A stretch of 64,000 nt of DNA. It comes from an uncultured Sphingomonadaceae bacterium (lineage in GTDB: Bacteria; Pseudomonadota; Alphaproteobacteria; Sphingomonadales; Sphingomonadaceae). The translations under genes were made by a program, and so were the position numbers. A model generated the notes under the pieces. The model had not been told where the DNA came from, searched no databases, and saw only the letters and a list, made by a program, of their open reading frames with translations. The stretch lies in the NCBI GenBank assembly GCA_947497455.1, contig CANMGU010000001.1:1240001-1304000 (forward strand), in the 5' to 3' direction. This document shows, piece by piece, positions 8,952 through 17,276 of this stretch (positions are counted from its first letter, which is position 1; each line of letters opens with the position of its first letter).

Positions 8952-9337
8952 ACCTGATCCAAACACTTGAGAAAGAAGCTGTAGAAGCATTTGCAGCATC
9001 TAAAGATATCCCGGAATTTCGCGCTGGCGATACGCTGCGCATTGGTGTTCGCGTTGTTGAAGGCGAGCGCGTCCGTACCCAGAATTTTGAAGGTGTGTGC
9101 ATTGCACGGACCAGCCGCGGCATGGGCTCTAGCTTCACCGTTAGAAAGATTTCTTTCGGCGAAGGCGTTGAGCGTGTGTTCCCGCTTTACTCACCGAATA
9201 TCGAATCGATCACAGTGGTCCGCCGCGGTGTCGTTCGTCGTGCGAAACTTTACTATCTGCGCGGCCGCACAGGTAAACGGGCGCGTATTGCGGAACGCCG
9301 CGTGAACCAGCCAGCCAAAGGCGCTGAAGCAAAGTAA
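8948..9337 (+). CDS. rplS: 50S ribosomal protein L19
   Basis: Large-subunit protein at the interface with the 30S. The 129-residue product begins [15 protein letters not shown] and contains the family core [21 protein letters not shown] and [15 protein letters not shown]. The ATG at 8948 overlaps the trmD stop and follows AAAAAGGAAG; longer in-frame starts lie within trmD and are not needed. A terminator follows at 9362. Confidence 0.96.
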   Translation: MNLIQTLEKEAVEAFAASKDIPEFRAGDTLRIGVRVVEGERVRTQNFEGVCIARTSRGMGSSFTVRKISFGEGVERVFPLYSPNIESITVVRRGVVRRAKLYYLRGRTGKRARIAERRVNQPAKGAEAK

Positions 9338-9361
9338 AGAAAGCTTCATAACAAATTCAGG

Positions 9362-9397
9362 CAGCCGGTTCTCCTCAAAAGGAAAACCGGCTGTTTT
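9362..9397 (+). terminator. Rho-independent terminator after rplS
   Basis: Perfect 9-bp stem CAGCCGGTT/AACCGGCTG extended inside by TCCT/AGGA, followed by TTTT. It closes the ffh-rpsP-rimM-trmD-rplS transcript just before asd. Confidence 0.85.
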
Positions 9398-9421
9398 CAT
9401 ATTCAGCACAGGAAAAGTTTC

Positions 9422-10447
9422 ATGGGTTACAAAGTTGCAGTTGTTGGCGCGACCGGAAATGTCGGACGCGAAATGCTGACCATCCTCGCCGAGCGCGAAT
9501 TTCCAATTGATGAAATTGCGGCTGTGGCCTCATCGCGATCCCACGGTACCGAAGTGGAACTAGGCGATACCGGCAAGATGCTCAAGGTGCAGAATATCGA
9601 GCATTTCGACTTTTCCGGTTGGGATATGGCGCTGTTCGCCGCCGGGTCGGGACCAACAAAGGAATATGCACCAAAGGCAGCTGCCGCTGGCTGTGTCGTC
9701 ATTGACAACAGCTCGCTTTACCGGATGGATCCGGATGTGCCGTTGATTGTGCCCGAAGTGAACCCCGATGCGATTGCAGGCTATAAGGCGCGCAATATCA
9801 TCGCCAACCCCAATTGTTCGACCGCTCAGATGGTTGTCGCGCTCAAGCCGCTTCATGATGCCGCGACAATCAAGCGTGTTGTCGTGTCGACCTATCAATC
9901 CGTTTCCGGCGCCGGCAAAGGCGGTATGGATGAACTGTTCGAACAGTCCCGCGCGATATTTGTCGGTGATCCCAAGGAAAACCAGGTCTTCACCAAGCAG
10001 ATTGCGTTTAACGTGATCCCGCATATCGACGTCTTTCTGGACGATGGTTCAACCAAGGAAGAGTGGAAAATGGTCGTTGAGACCAAGAAAATCCTCGATC
10101 CCAAGATCAAGCTGACCGCCACCTGCGTCCGCGTACCGGTCTTTGTCGGCCATAGCGAAGCGATTCATATTGAGTTTGAGAATGAACTCTCTGCCAAACA
10201 GGCCCAGGAAATTCTACGCGAAGCGCCCGGCATCATGCTGGTCGATAAACGCGAGGACGAAGGCTATGCCACCCCGGTTGAATGTGTCGGCGACAGCGCC
10301 ACCTATATCAGCCGCGTGCGCGAAGATCCGACCGTGGACAATGGCCTGATCATCTGGTGCGTATCCGATAACCTGCGCAAGGGTGCGGCACTCAATGCCG
10401 TGCAGATTGCGGAGTTGCTGGGGCGCAAGCATTTGCAGAAGGGATAA
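9422..10447 (+). CDS. asd: Aspartate-semialdehyde dehydrogenase
   Basis: Reduces aspartyl phosphate to aspartate semialdehyde, the branch point to lysine, threonine, methionine and here also carboxyspermidine. The 341-residue product has the NADP-binding GATGNVGREM at the N-terminus and the catalytic cysteine in NPNCSTAQM (C132). ATG 9422 follows AGGAAAAGTTTC. It is transcribed alone, between the rplS terminator and a hairpin at 10463. Its product feeds both dapF and the carboxyspermidine dehydrogenase at 54.6 kb. Confidence 0.96.
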   Translation: MGYKVAVVGATGNVGREMLTILAEREFPIDEIAAVASSRSHGTEVELGDTGKMLKVQNIEHFDFSGWDMALFAAGSGPTKEYAPKAAAAGCVVIDNSSLYRMDPDVPLIVPEVNPDAIAGYKARNIIANPNCSTAQMVVALKPLHDAATIKRVVVSTYQSVSGAGKGGMDELFEQSRAIFVGDPKENQVFTKQIAFNVIPHIDVFLDDGSTKEEWKMVVETKKILDPKIKLTATCVRVPVFVGHSEAIHIEFENELSAKQAQEILREAPGIMLVDKREDEGYATPVECVGDSATYISRVREDPTVDNGLIIWCVSDNLRKGAALNAVQIAELLGRKHLQKG

Positions 10448-10452
10448 GCGGT

Positions 10453-10578
10453 TCGTCCGGTCTGTCCGCTTTATCCCGAAAGCGGACACTATCTTAGGTC
10501 GTTTTTGATGACCGCAACTGGGCCGATTGCAGACTATCGGGTTTCGGCAGCTTTGGGCGAAAAAGCGGACGTTAGGAT
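10453..10578 (+). repeat. Dispersed intergenic repeat, copy A (core TTGGGCGCAAAAGCGGACGTTAG)
   Basis: Contains the hairpin above plus the core TTTGGGCGAAAAAGCGGAC... at 10552-10575. Related cores occur at 22808-22831 and, inverted, at 29267-29290. All three are between genes. The rest of the gap from 10579 to 10748 holds nothing I can interpret. Confidence 0.5.
10463..10488. repeat. 10-bp stem hairpin after asd, part of dispersed repeat copy A
   Basis: TGTCCGCTTT pairs perfectly with AAAGCGGACA around a six-base loop. It lies 15 bases after the asd stop and could help end that transcript, but lacks a T-run. The GCGGACA sequence recurs in the other intergenic repeat copies. Confidence 0.6.
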
Positions 10579-10748
10579 TGTGGTTGAAACAGTTTAGTTT
10601 GTTGATGCGCAACCTACCGGAGAAAGTTAGAACACTTTCTATGTTTGGGAGGAGGAAGGCCAGCCCGTGGTGTCCCGCCTGTGCAATTTTTCAATTGTGT
10701 CAAAATTCTCAGAAAAATTCCCTGCAAATTTCCAGGAATGAGAGAAAA

Positions 10749-10988
10749 TTAGGCCAGAGTCTGGTTCGCCGCAGACTGCGTCGCGCAGACAATGCTGGAA
10801 AACGCCAAAATCATTGTGTCGGTCACTTGATCATCCCGCGTTGCATCGGTTTTTGCACGAGCCTTCAAATGCAAGATATTCGGTTCACCGGGCGAGCCAT
10901 CCTCGAATTCTGCGAAACATCTTGCGTGACTGGATATAGAGAATTCGACCAAACCGACTATATCCCGCGCCGTTCGCTCCAACACCAT
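10749..10988 (-). CDS. Possible small protein of unknown function (79 aa)
   Basis: A reading frame with coding-like codon use (many GAT, GTC, GCG, TTC, AAG) in an otherwise empty 730-base gap. The product, beginning MVLERTARDIVGLVE, matches no family I know and has no signal or membrane segment. A second frame overlapping its start (10885-11028, 47 residues, MYYIDEAVIYSFQHG) has a better ribosome-binding site, AAAGGAAATTAAAATG. One frameshift could join them, so this may be the remains of a single gene. Confidence 0.3.
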   Translation of the reverse strand: MVLERTARDIVGLVEFSISSHARCFAEFEDGSPGEPNILHLKARAKTDATRDDQVTDTMILAFSSIVCATQSAANQTLA

Positions 10989-11028
10989 GCTGAAAACTAT
11001 AGATCACAGCTTCATCTATGTAGTACAT
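10885..11028 (-). CDS. Possible 47-residue peptide with a good ribosome-binding site
   Basis: ATG at 11028 is preceded by AAAGGAAATTAAA at ideal spacing. The product is MYYIDEAVIYSFQHGVGANG and onward, basic at its C-terminus. It overlaps the 79-residue frame in another phase. It may be a real small gene or the start of a frameshifted one. I do not recognise it. Confidence 0.25.
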   Translation of the reverse strand: MYYIDEAVIYSFQHGVGANGAGYSRFGRILYIQSRKMFRRIRGWLAR

Positions 11029-11119
11029 TTTAATTTCCTTTATCGACGTATTTGCCAGGGAGGGCGTCTACAAATGCAGACAGCGATCTTGTCGGTCTTC
11101 CTGTTCCTGGTTGGGAGGC

Positions 11120-11165
11120 GTGTGATCTCTTGCTCTGCCGATTATGGTTGAGAAAGAGATCACAC
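11120..11165. repeat. 12-bp perfect inverted repeat downstream of the NmrA-like gene
   Basis: GTGTGATCTCTT (11120-11131) and AAGAGATCACAC (11154-11165) are separated by 22 bases. It lies 12 bases beyond the stop of the leftward NmrA-like gene and could fold as its terminator stem, but no T-run follows. A protein-binding palindrome is the other reading. Confidence 0.55.
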
Positions 11166-11177
11166 AGTCGGGGCTAT

Positions 11178-12095
11178 CTAAGATGACAGCGCGTCATCCT
11201 TGACTTTTGGCCATGCTTTGATGTGGTCAGCGACCGAGGTCAACTTCACACTGAAGGTGGTTTCTAGCGCATCGGTATCGATAGCCATCGCATCGCCGTT
11301 GAGTTTTGCGATGGAGCCATAAAGATCGCCAAGGGCGAAAGCGGCTCCGGGGCTGTTGAACGCATCACCAATGCGCTGGCCGAAAGCCTCGGGACTCATC
11401 GGATCGAATGTGACGTCCCGATCGACCCAACCGCTCATAAGTTCGGCAAGTTCATCACCGGTCAGCGCATCGGGTGTTCCAATCTCAAAAGCTTGCCCGA
11501 CGAGATCAGGACGAGAGAGCGCGGCCACGGCCAGCGTTGCCTGATCGATATGCGACGTCCATTGCACTTTCAGATCGCGCGGGGTTGGTGGATAATCGAG
11601 TGTGCCTTCTGAGCGCAGACCGGGTAGGAACACCTCTGGCTGTAGGTTTTCCAGATACACTGCCGATTGTAGGACAATCGACGGAATGCCGGAATTCAAA
11701 ACGGCGTTCATGCCATGCGTTGTTGCATCGACAATTACTGATGAGGGGAAGCGATCGCCGGAGGGACCACCCGTCACGAAGACCAGCAAAGGCAATTGCG
11801 CCTTGTGCGCTGCGCCAAAAAAGGCTGCCGCCCAATTCTGGCTGTCGTCCGGGCCTTCAGGCCGTGGAAAGTGCAGGAACGCGGCGTCCGCACCTTCGAG
11901 TGCAGCGGTGAGTGCGGCTTCGTCCGCCAGATCTGCAGCGACAGCTTCGGCTTCCGGATGCAGCGCACTGATCTTCTGTGCGTCACGGGCAACGGCGCGA
12001 ACCTTATAGCCTTTGGCGAGTGCTTCGCGGACAACGGGTGCACCTTGGGCGCCGGTTGCGCCGAAGATCGTTACGGTTTTGGTAGTATTGGTCAT
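11178..12095 (-). CDS. NmrA-family NAD(P)-binding protein
   Basis: Atypical short-chain dehydrogenase of the NmrA/quinone-oxidoreductase-2 type (305 residues). The Rossmann motif FGATGAQGAPV opens the protein, followed by VRAVARD, the usual NADP-selecting region. Members either reduce quinones or sense the NAD(P) redox state; the catalytic YxxxK is not obvious, so a sensor role is possible. The gene lies 24 bases after the DsbA-like gene on the same strand and is divergent from a LysR regulator, which probably controls both. ATG 12095 follows AAAAGGAGAAT. Confidence 0.85.
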   Translation of the reverse strand: MTNTTKTVTIFGATGAQGAPVVREALAKGYKVRAVARDAQKISALHPEAEAVAADLADEAALTAALEGADAAFLHFPRPEGPDDSQNWAAAFFGAAHKAQLPLLVFVTGGPSGDRFPSSVIVDATTHGMNAVLNSGIPSIVLQSAVYLENLQPEVFLPGLRSEGTLDYPPTPRDLKVQWTSHIDQATLAVAALSRPDLVGQAFEIGTPDALTGDELAELMSGWVDRDVTFDPMSPEAFGQRIGDAFNSPGAAFALGDLYGSIAKLNGDAMAIDTDALETTFSVKLTSVADHIKAWPKVKDDALSS

Positions 12096-12119
12096 GATAT
12101 TCTCCTTTTTGATATGAAT

Positions 12120-12764
12120 TTAGGCAGTGGTGGTAAGTTCGAAGATTTCCTCGATGGCTTCGGGGCGGCCGTAAAAGGCCTGATGGTCAAGCTGTGTCTT
12201 CCTATCCCCATCGATCTTGAGGACGGTGGGAACACCTCTCGATTGGACTTCTTCCATCAGCGCCTTCGCCCGATCAGCAAGAGCGGCGGCCTTGGCTTCA
12301 AGTTCCGGTGTGCCGATGCGCTCGGCGTCCCCTGGTGCAACACCTTCGGCGATGAGGGCTTCGATGATAGCCTGACGATCAGTTGACGATACGCCTTTAC
12401 CGAAATGCAGTGTCTCCAGACGATGACGCACGGCGAACTCTTTTTCGGGGCCCTGATCATGCACCAGCGCTGCCGCCTGCGCCGAAAGCCCGGATTCGAG
12501 AACTTCGGTTTGCGAACGTGCGATCTTGGCCTTGAAAGCTTCGGAAAAGGACTGGCCGGTGAGAGTTTCGACCTGAGGGATGGTTCTTAGGATTTGGTCG
12601 CCTTTGCCTTCGTTCATGCGAGGGGCGGCGGCGCCTTCGAACAGGTGCCGATGGAGCACTTCTACATTTTCACCGGCATCCACGATCGCATCGAAAACGG
12701 GCGCGGCACCATAGCACCAGCCGCAAAATGTATCGTAGACTATGACTGTTTTTTCGTCGGACAT
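12120..12764 (-). CDS. DsbA-family (FrnE-like) thioredoxin-fold protein
   Basis: A 214-residue cytoplasmic protein without signal peptide. It begins with a thioredoxin strand leading to CGWC (C14-C17) and has an inserted helical domain and a cis-Pro loop GVPT near the C-terminus. FrnE-type proteins act as disulfide reductases or isomerases under oxidative stress. It is cotranscribed with the NmrA-like gene; ATG 12764 follows AGGAGAAATATA. The divergent LysR gene starts 126 bases away. Confidence 0.88.
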   Translation of the reverse strand: MSDEKTVIVYDTFCGWCYGAAPVFDAIVDAGENVEVLHRHLFEGAAAPRMNEGKGDQILRTIPQVETLTGQSFSEAFKAKIARSQTEVLESGLSAQAAALVHDQGPEKEFAVRHRLETLHFGKGVSSTDRQAIIEALIAEGVAPGDAERIGTPELEAKAAALADRAKALMEEVQSRGVPTVLKIDGDRKTQLDHQAFYGRPEAIEEIFELTTTA

Positions 12765-12890
12765 TATATTTCTCCTGCTGTGTTCGAAACCGAATTAGCC
12801 AATTGATTTCGTCAGCAAAAGATATATGATTAGGATAGACTGTCAGTTATAAGCTAACAATAGTCACTCATTCAGATCGAGGTGTTTGCC

Positions 12891-13781
12891 ATGACCCGGC
12901 GCAATAACCTGAACAGGCTAGCCCACTTCGTCGCGACGGTTGACGCCGGGACGATTACAGGTGCCGCTGCGGCTCTCGGCATCAGTAAGGCGGTTGTCAG
13001 CAAGCAGTTGCAATTGCTGGAAGCTGATATCGGGACGCCGCTCCTGCTGCGGAACACCCGGCATTTACAACCGACTGAAGCAGGTCGTGTTTTTTATGAG
13101 GATGCCAAATCAGCCCTGACTCAGGCCAATAACGCATATGAGCGTGTTCAAGAGCGCGATCGAAAACCGCGCGGCGTTCTGAGAATCACAGCGCCAGTTG
13201 ATTTTGGCGTTTCCTACGTCGCCCCTTTTGCGGCCCGGTTTCAAGAAGTCTATCCGGACGTCACCGTGAATATGCGTCTTGCCGATAGCCTGGTCGACAT
13301 CATTGAGGATCGGTACGATCTGGCTTTCAGGATTGGTCAGCTTAGCGATTCGAGTAACCGAGCGCGCAAGCTCATGAGCTTTGAGGAGATTGCAGTTTGC
13401 TCACCGACAAGCGCCGCCAAGCTCCAGTCTGAATGTCCAAGCAATCTGAACGGTGCGCCTTTTATACGCAGCCACGCATTTGCCAGCAAAACAGAATGGG
13501 TTTTCGAGAAGGGAGGTGACAAACGGATTATCGTCCCGAAAATCGTTTCCGAGGCAAATATTACGCTTGCGATCCGCGCTTATGTGACGGCGGGCTTCTG
13601 CTTCACCGTTCTGCCGGACTTTCTGGTCAGGGACGAACTGAAAGATGGCAAGCTGACGCGACTTTTTCCTGACTGGTCGTTACGGAACGGAGGAATTTAC
13701 GCCATGACGCCGCCCAACCGCGTCCGTTCCAACGCCTTGCAGCGATTTTTGGAAATGGCAGACAGTGAACTGCTGACATGA
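12891..13781 (+). CDS. LysR-family transcriptional regulator 1
   Basis: A 296-residue regulator with an N-terminal winged helix-turn-helix (TITGAAAALGISKAVVSKQLQLLE) and a C-terminal effector-binding domain. ATG 12891 has GAGGTG six bases upstream; an in-frame GTG at 12882 is the alternative. It is divergent from the DsbA-like/NmrA-like pair with a 126-base shared promoter region, the classic layout for LysR autorepression and target activation. The effector is unknown; the targets suggest quinone, electrophile or disulfide stress. Confidence 0.92.
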   Translation: MTRRNNLNRLAHFVATVDAGTITGAAAALGISKAVVSKQLQLLEADIGTPLLLRNTRHLQPTEAGRVFYEDAKSALTQANNAYERVQERDRKPRGVLRITAPVDFGVSYVAPFAARFQEVYPDVTVNMRLADSLVDIIEDRYDLAFRIGQLSDSSNRARKLMSFEEIAVCSPTSAAKLQSECPSNLNGAPFIRSHAFASKTEWVFEKGGDKRIIVPKIVSEANITLAIRAYVTAGFCFTVLPDFLVRDELKDGKLTRLFPDWSLRNGGIYAMTPPNRVRSNALQRFLEMADSELLT

Positions 13782-13811
13782 TGTGCAGCCCGCTCGGCTA
13801 AGGCTGCGATC

Positions 13812-14249
13812 CTAAAGCGCGGGGTTGACCGGTAAGGCTACGCGATCAGTGATCGCCCGCGTGCTGATATATTTGAGGCAATTGCCGTAGCTCTGGCTAA
13901 CGGTGATATCGAAGCCATTCTGGTCGATACGAGCAATCCGCCCATGCATGCGGTTGCGGCGACGATTGCTGAGATCGATGCCTAGCTCGCTGACCGGCGA
14001 ACCAACGGCCAATGAAGCAAAGGCAGGACTCCGGTCATCCACCGGCTTGGTGATCGTCAGCGTTTTTGCATCAGCTGATGAAACAAAACCTGCCGATCCA
14101 GTCAGGATTGAAGCATAGGGATTACCGTCTTCGCAAACCGTGCTCAAGAAAATATATTCAAGACCGGCAAAGAAAGCGTGATGCTGATCGGGCATCTCAT
14201 CATGCATCAGCCTATCCGTGAGCATGTCGATTTGTTCCCGCATGCCCAT
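13812..14249 (-). CDS. Flavin split-barrel (PNPOx-like) protein
   Basis: A 145-residue member of the pyridoxamine 5'-phosphate oxidase-like FMN-binding split-barrel fold: HHAFFAGLEYIFLSTVCEDGNPYASILTG then GIDLSNRRRNRMHGRI. The same motifs, FFAGLPYLTLAT and GVDFSNRRRNKLAGLI, recur in the N-terminal half of the 659-residue fusion at 19.2 kb, so these are paralogues within one region. It is convergent with LysR 1, and the gap holds a GCAGCC/GGCTGC stem. The reaction cannot be assigned; family members reduce F420, FMN, heme or other redox substrates. Confidence 0.82.
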   Translation of the reverse strand: MGMREQIDMLTDRLMHDEMPDQHHAFFAGLEYIFLSTVCEDGNPYASILTGSAGFVSSADAKTLTITKPVDDRSPAFASLAVGSPVSELGIDLSNRRRNRMHGRIARIDQNGFDITVSQSYGNCLKYISTRAITDRVALPVNPAL

Positions 14250-14296
14250 TTCGTTCTGCAGGCTTAACTCATGCTAGTGGAAATTTTGATCAGCCA

Positions 14297-14692
14297 TCAC
14301 GCAGCGTCCTCAAGATTGGGCGGGCCGTAGGGGCAGTCAATTAGATAGCCCCAGCCACCATTGTCCAATTTCTTGGCGACTTCCGTCGATTGGCCTTCTG
14401 CCATGACCGATCCGTCGGGTGCGATAACCCGCCAGCTCGCCCTGAGCATGGCAGTATCACCCGTAATCACTTCGCTGAAGACGTTGCTTTCGATCCCGGG
14501 GCGCACGTCCAGAAAGCCTTCAAAGGCCTTTCGCGCTCCGTCGAGGCCTACACTCGGCGGTGCATCAGGCGGAAAGAAGACCAGACAATCAGGGTGGAAC
14601 ATTGAAACAATTCCATCCAGATCGCCTTCTTGAAGATATGCGCTGACGCAATCGGCAATTTCGCGTGGTTGCTGTGCTATGTGTTTTGTCAT
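14297..14692 (-). CDS. SnoaL/NTF2-fold protein (DUF4440-like)
   Basis: A 131-residue single-domain protein with the cone-shaped NTF2 fold pattern: an N-terminal helix with YLQEGDLDGIVSMFHPD, then alternating strands ending in WGYLIDCPYGPPN. Such proteins are hydrolases, isomerases or binding proteins for small hydrophobic compounds. It sits 47 bases upstream of the split-barrel gene on the same strand, so they may be cotranscribed. No catalytic residues can be assigned. Confidence 0.75.
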   Translation of the reverse strand: MTKHIAQQPREIADCVSAYLQEGDLDGIVSMFHPDCLVFFPPDAPPSVGLDGARKAFEGFLDVRPGIESNVFSEVITGDTAMLRASWRVIAPDGSVMAEGQSTEVAKKLDNGGWGYLIDCPYGPPNLEDAA

Positions 14693-14814
14693 TGAGGAAC
14701 CTCAATCAGTTTGGGTTGGACGATATCGGTAGCGCAAGGAGTTAAACCAACTTGCGCTGCTATGTTAACTCAAGGGAAGACAGGCCGCGCCGGTATAGCA
14801 CGATCTGCTGGGGA

Positions 14815-15204
14815 TCAGGCCGGCCCATTATTGTCGATGTCCAGGATCATCTTCCAGGCACCAGTCTCATCGCGTTGGTAGACCAAAACCAAGCGACCTT
14901 CAGGGCTTCGCGTTTCTCCGGTGTCGCGCATCTTCATTGTCCCGTAAAAACGACCCGATATGACCGCCACATCGCCAAAGAACTGCAAGTGTTCGATATC
15001 ATATCCCGACGTGATTTCAGCCGCCGCAGCGATACGGGGATTATATTTATCGCGGATGCCCTGCGATCCGATTGTTACGGGCTGGCGTTCGTTTACGGTC
15101 ATGGTGTCAGGGTGGCAGGTTGCGACCATCGCTTCGATGTCGCCAGCATCCAGGCCATTGTTCCAAGCTTCGACGACGGCTTCGATTTCTTCACGTTCTG
15201 TCAT
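14815..15204 (-). CDS. Second SnoaL/NTF2-fold protein
   Basis: A 129-residue protein: MTEREEIEAVVEAWNNGLDAGD, then MVATCHPDTMTV and a C-terminal strand GAWKMILDIDNNGPA. The frame is open upstream, but ATG 15204 follows AAAGGAGAATCA at good spacing. It is divergent from LysR 2 with a 105-base shared gap, so that regulator likely controls it. It resembles ketosteroid isomerase-like stress proteins; function unknown. Confidence 0.78.
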   Translation of the reverse strand: MTEREEIEAVVEAWNNGLDAGDIEAMVATCHPDTMTVNERQPVTIGSQGIRDKYNPRIAAAAEITSGYDIEHLQFFGDVAVISGRFYGTMKMRDTGETRSPEGRLVLVYQRDETGAWKMILDIDNNGPA

Positions 15205-15309
15205 GTTGATTCTCCTTTGTTGCAGTTTTGACTTGCAAAGACAGATAGGCTCATTAGATTGATCTGATAATCCGTATTTTAAAGAACACAGTGTAAGGTA
15301 AAACGAACA

Positions 15310-16206
15310 ATGGAACGGCAACAATTGAGCGATCTGACAATCTTCGCCGAAGTTGCTCGTGCAAAGGGCTTCCGTGCCGCGGCGTCACGTCTGAACCTTC
15401 AGGCAGGCTCAATCAGTGAAGCCGTCCAGCGCTTCGAAGACCGGCTTGGCGTCCGGTTGTTTGAAAGATCGACCCGTTCGGTGGCGCTCACGGCCGCTGG
15501 CGAAAGGCTCTATTCGCGAAGCCTACCGGCTTTGTCCGACCTCGAGGTCGCCATTCAGGAACTGGATGAAGCGAAGGATGCGATCGCGGGCACACTCAAA
15601 CTCAGCGCGCCATACAGCGCCGGGCCATTCTTTCTTGATCGACTTCTCGCTCAGTTTGCCAAGGAATTTCCGGACGTACAAATCGAGCTTATCTATGATG
15701 ACGCCAAGGTCGATCTGGTGACAAGTGGCATTGACGCAGCAATCCGCTCCAACACGCTTCTCGAACAGGATACGCACGCGGTACCCCTCGGACCGAAACT
15801 CAAAATGGCGGTGGTCGCATCACCCGGCTATCTCTCGGAGAGAGGCACACCTAACAGTCCTGACGCTCTTCTCGATCACGATGGGATTTTCTTTGCGTTC
15901 GGCAATTCGGGGAATGTCGCGCCATGGTCATTTCAGGGTCAGGATGGTCCACGCTTGGTCAATCCGAAAAGACGATTTGTCGTCAACAATCTTCGATCGA
16001 TGGTCGAGCTGGCAGGGAGTGGATTGGGCGTGGCCTATGTCTATCGCGAGGCTGCCAGAGAGGCGATCGAGCATGGGCAGCTGGTAAGCCTTTTCGCTGA
16101 TGAAGTCCCTGAGCTTCCGCGCTACTCGCTCAATTACCGAACGAAGCGTCATATGCCTCCACGATTGCGCGCCTTTATTGATCTTGCGAAAAAATTATCT
16201 GCCTAA
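15310..16206 (+). CDS. LysR-family transcriptional regulator 2
   Basis: A 298-residue regulator; the helix-turn-helix is in GFRAAASRLNLQAGSISEAVQRFEDRL, and the effector domain contains the usual DLVTSGIDAAIRS. It is divergent from the second SnoaL-like gene. Its stop is 42 bases from the end of the leftward LysR 3 gene, so two regulators converge here. It lies in a region with two other LysR genes. Confidence 0.92.
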   Translation: MERQQLSDLTIFAEVARAKGFRAAASRLNLQAGSISEAVQRFEDRLGVRLFERSTRSVALTAAGERLYSRSLPALSDLEVAIQELDEAKDAIAGTLKLSAPYSAGPFFLDRLLAQFAKEFPDVQIELIYDDAKVDLVTSGIDAAIRSNTLLEQDTHAVPLGPKLKMAVVASPGYLSERGTPNSPDALLDHDGIFFAFGNSGNVAPWSFQGQDGPRLVNPKRRFVVNNLRSMVELAGSGLGVAYVYREAAREAIEHGQLVSLFADEVPELPRYSLNYRTKRHMPPRLRAFIDLAKKLSA

Positions 16207-16248
16207 CCGTCAACGGATTGCAGAAACTGACCGCGTTCTTGCCATTGC

Positions 16249-17145
16249 TCAATTCAAGACAGCGACCGCACGCAACCGCTGGGAGGCAAGTTCGACGAAC
16301 GCCCGCACCTTTGCCGCTGCACGGCGCCCTTCGACATGCACCAGTTGAATGGGTAAAGGCTCGGGCTCGAAATCCTCGAGCACTGTTTGCAAAGCCCCGT
16401 TTTCGAGGTCGGGTCCGATTTGATAGGACAAGACGCGCGTGAGCCCCCAGCCTTTCCGTGCAACCTCAATTCCCGATGCTACGCTGCTTACCGTGAGACG
16501 TGAATCAACTCGAACCACTTGATCCATCCGATAGCCGAATCTCCACTCTGGAGAAGGGCTGACCGGACTGATCGCGACAGTCTTGTGTGCCGCTAGATCC
16601 TCAGGCGCGCGTGGCATTCCGTGCCGGGCGAAGTAGTCTGGCGATCCACACACCACTCGGCGGACACGGCCGGCCTTCACTGCAGATAGATCAGACGAGG
16701 GCAAATGTCCGATCCGTACCGCGATATCGAACCCTTCCTCCACCAGATTTACAATGCGGTCGACCATGACCACATCGACCGAGACATCAGGATAGAGACT
16801 GAGAAATTCGGTCAGGATAGGCATCACGTAAATACGCCCGAATTCATGTGAGCAAGTCAGCCGTAGCTGGCCGACCGGATTTGTAGCAGCACCGGCTGCG
16901 GCATCATCTGCAGTCTGCAAGTGCTCCAATATTTGCCGCGCATCTTCCAGATAGGCCTGACCTACATCGGTCAGCCGCACGCGCCGTGTAGTTCGCGTGA
17001 ACAGCCGCGCGCCCAAACGGTCTTCAAGCGAGTTTATTCCCCGTGTTACCGAAGGAGCACTGAGCCTTGTTTTGCGCGCACCACCAGCAAAACTTCGCGC
17101 TTCGGCCACTGCTATAAAAACTTCAAGGGCTTGAATTCGGTCCAT
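16249..17145 (-). CDS. LysR-family transcriptional regulator 3
   Basis: A 298-residue regulator beginning MDRIQALEVFIAVAEARSF, the typical start of CrgA-like LysR proteins; an in-frame ATG at 17157 would add four residues. The HTH lies in GGARKTRLSAPSVTRGINSLEDRL. It is divergent from the AhpD-DUF1348-GST-oxidoreductase series, separated by about 130 bases that are AT-rich on the regulator side, so these four genes are its likely regulon. Confidence 0.92.
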   Translation of the reverse strand: MDRIQALEVFIAVAEARSFAGGARKTRLSAPSVTRGINSLEDRLGARLFTRTTRRVRLTDVGQAYLEDARQILEHLQTADDAAAGAATNPVGQLRLTCSHEFGRIYVMPILTEFLSLYPDVSVDVVMVDRIVNLVEEGFDIAVRIGHLPSSDLSAVKAGRVRRVVCGSPDYFARHGMPRAPEDLAAHKTVAISPVSPSPEWRFGYRMDQVVRVDSRLTVSSVASGIEVARKGWGLTRVLSYQIGPDLENGALQTVLEDFEPEPLPIQLVHVEGRRAAAKVRAFVELASQRLRAVAVLN

Positions 17146-17276
17146 AAATCGTCTCATCTATTACTATTAATTTGCAAAACAATCCATTTTAAATTTCATA
17201 TATTCTTCTGGTATCCGGAACACCTTATCTCTCCTTTCACAAGCAGATCATCTGCTCAATCAAATGGAGAAAACAC

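Noticed and set aside
10527-11033. A 168-codon open frame on the plus strand in the gene-poor gap
   Set aside because: Starts inside the repeat, is rich in Cys, Arg and Gln without domain pattern, and lies antisense to frames with better codon use and ribosome-binding site.
14752-15231. A 159-codon frame opposite the second SnoaL-like gene
   Set aside because: It overlaps that gene almost completely, and the minus-strand product has recognisable fold pattern and a better start.
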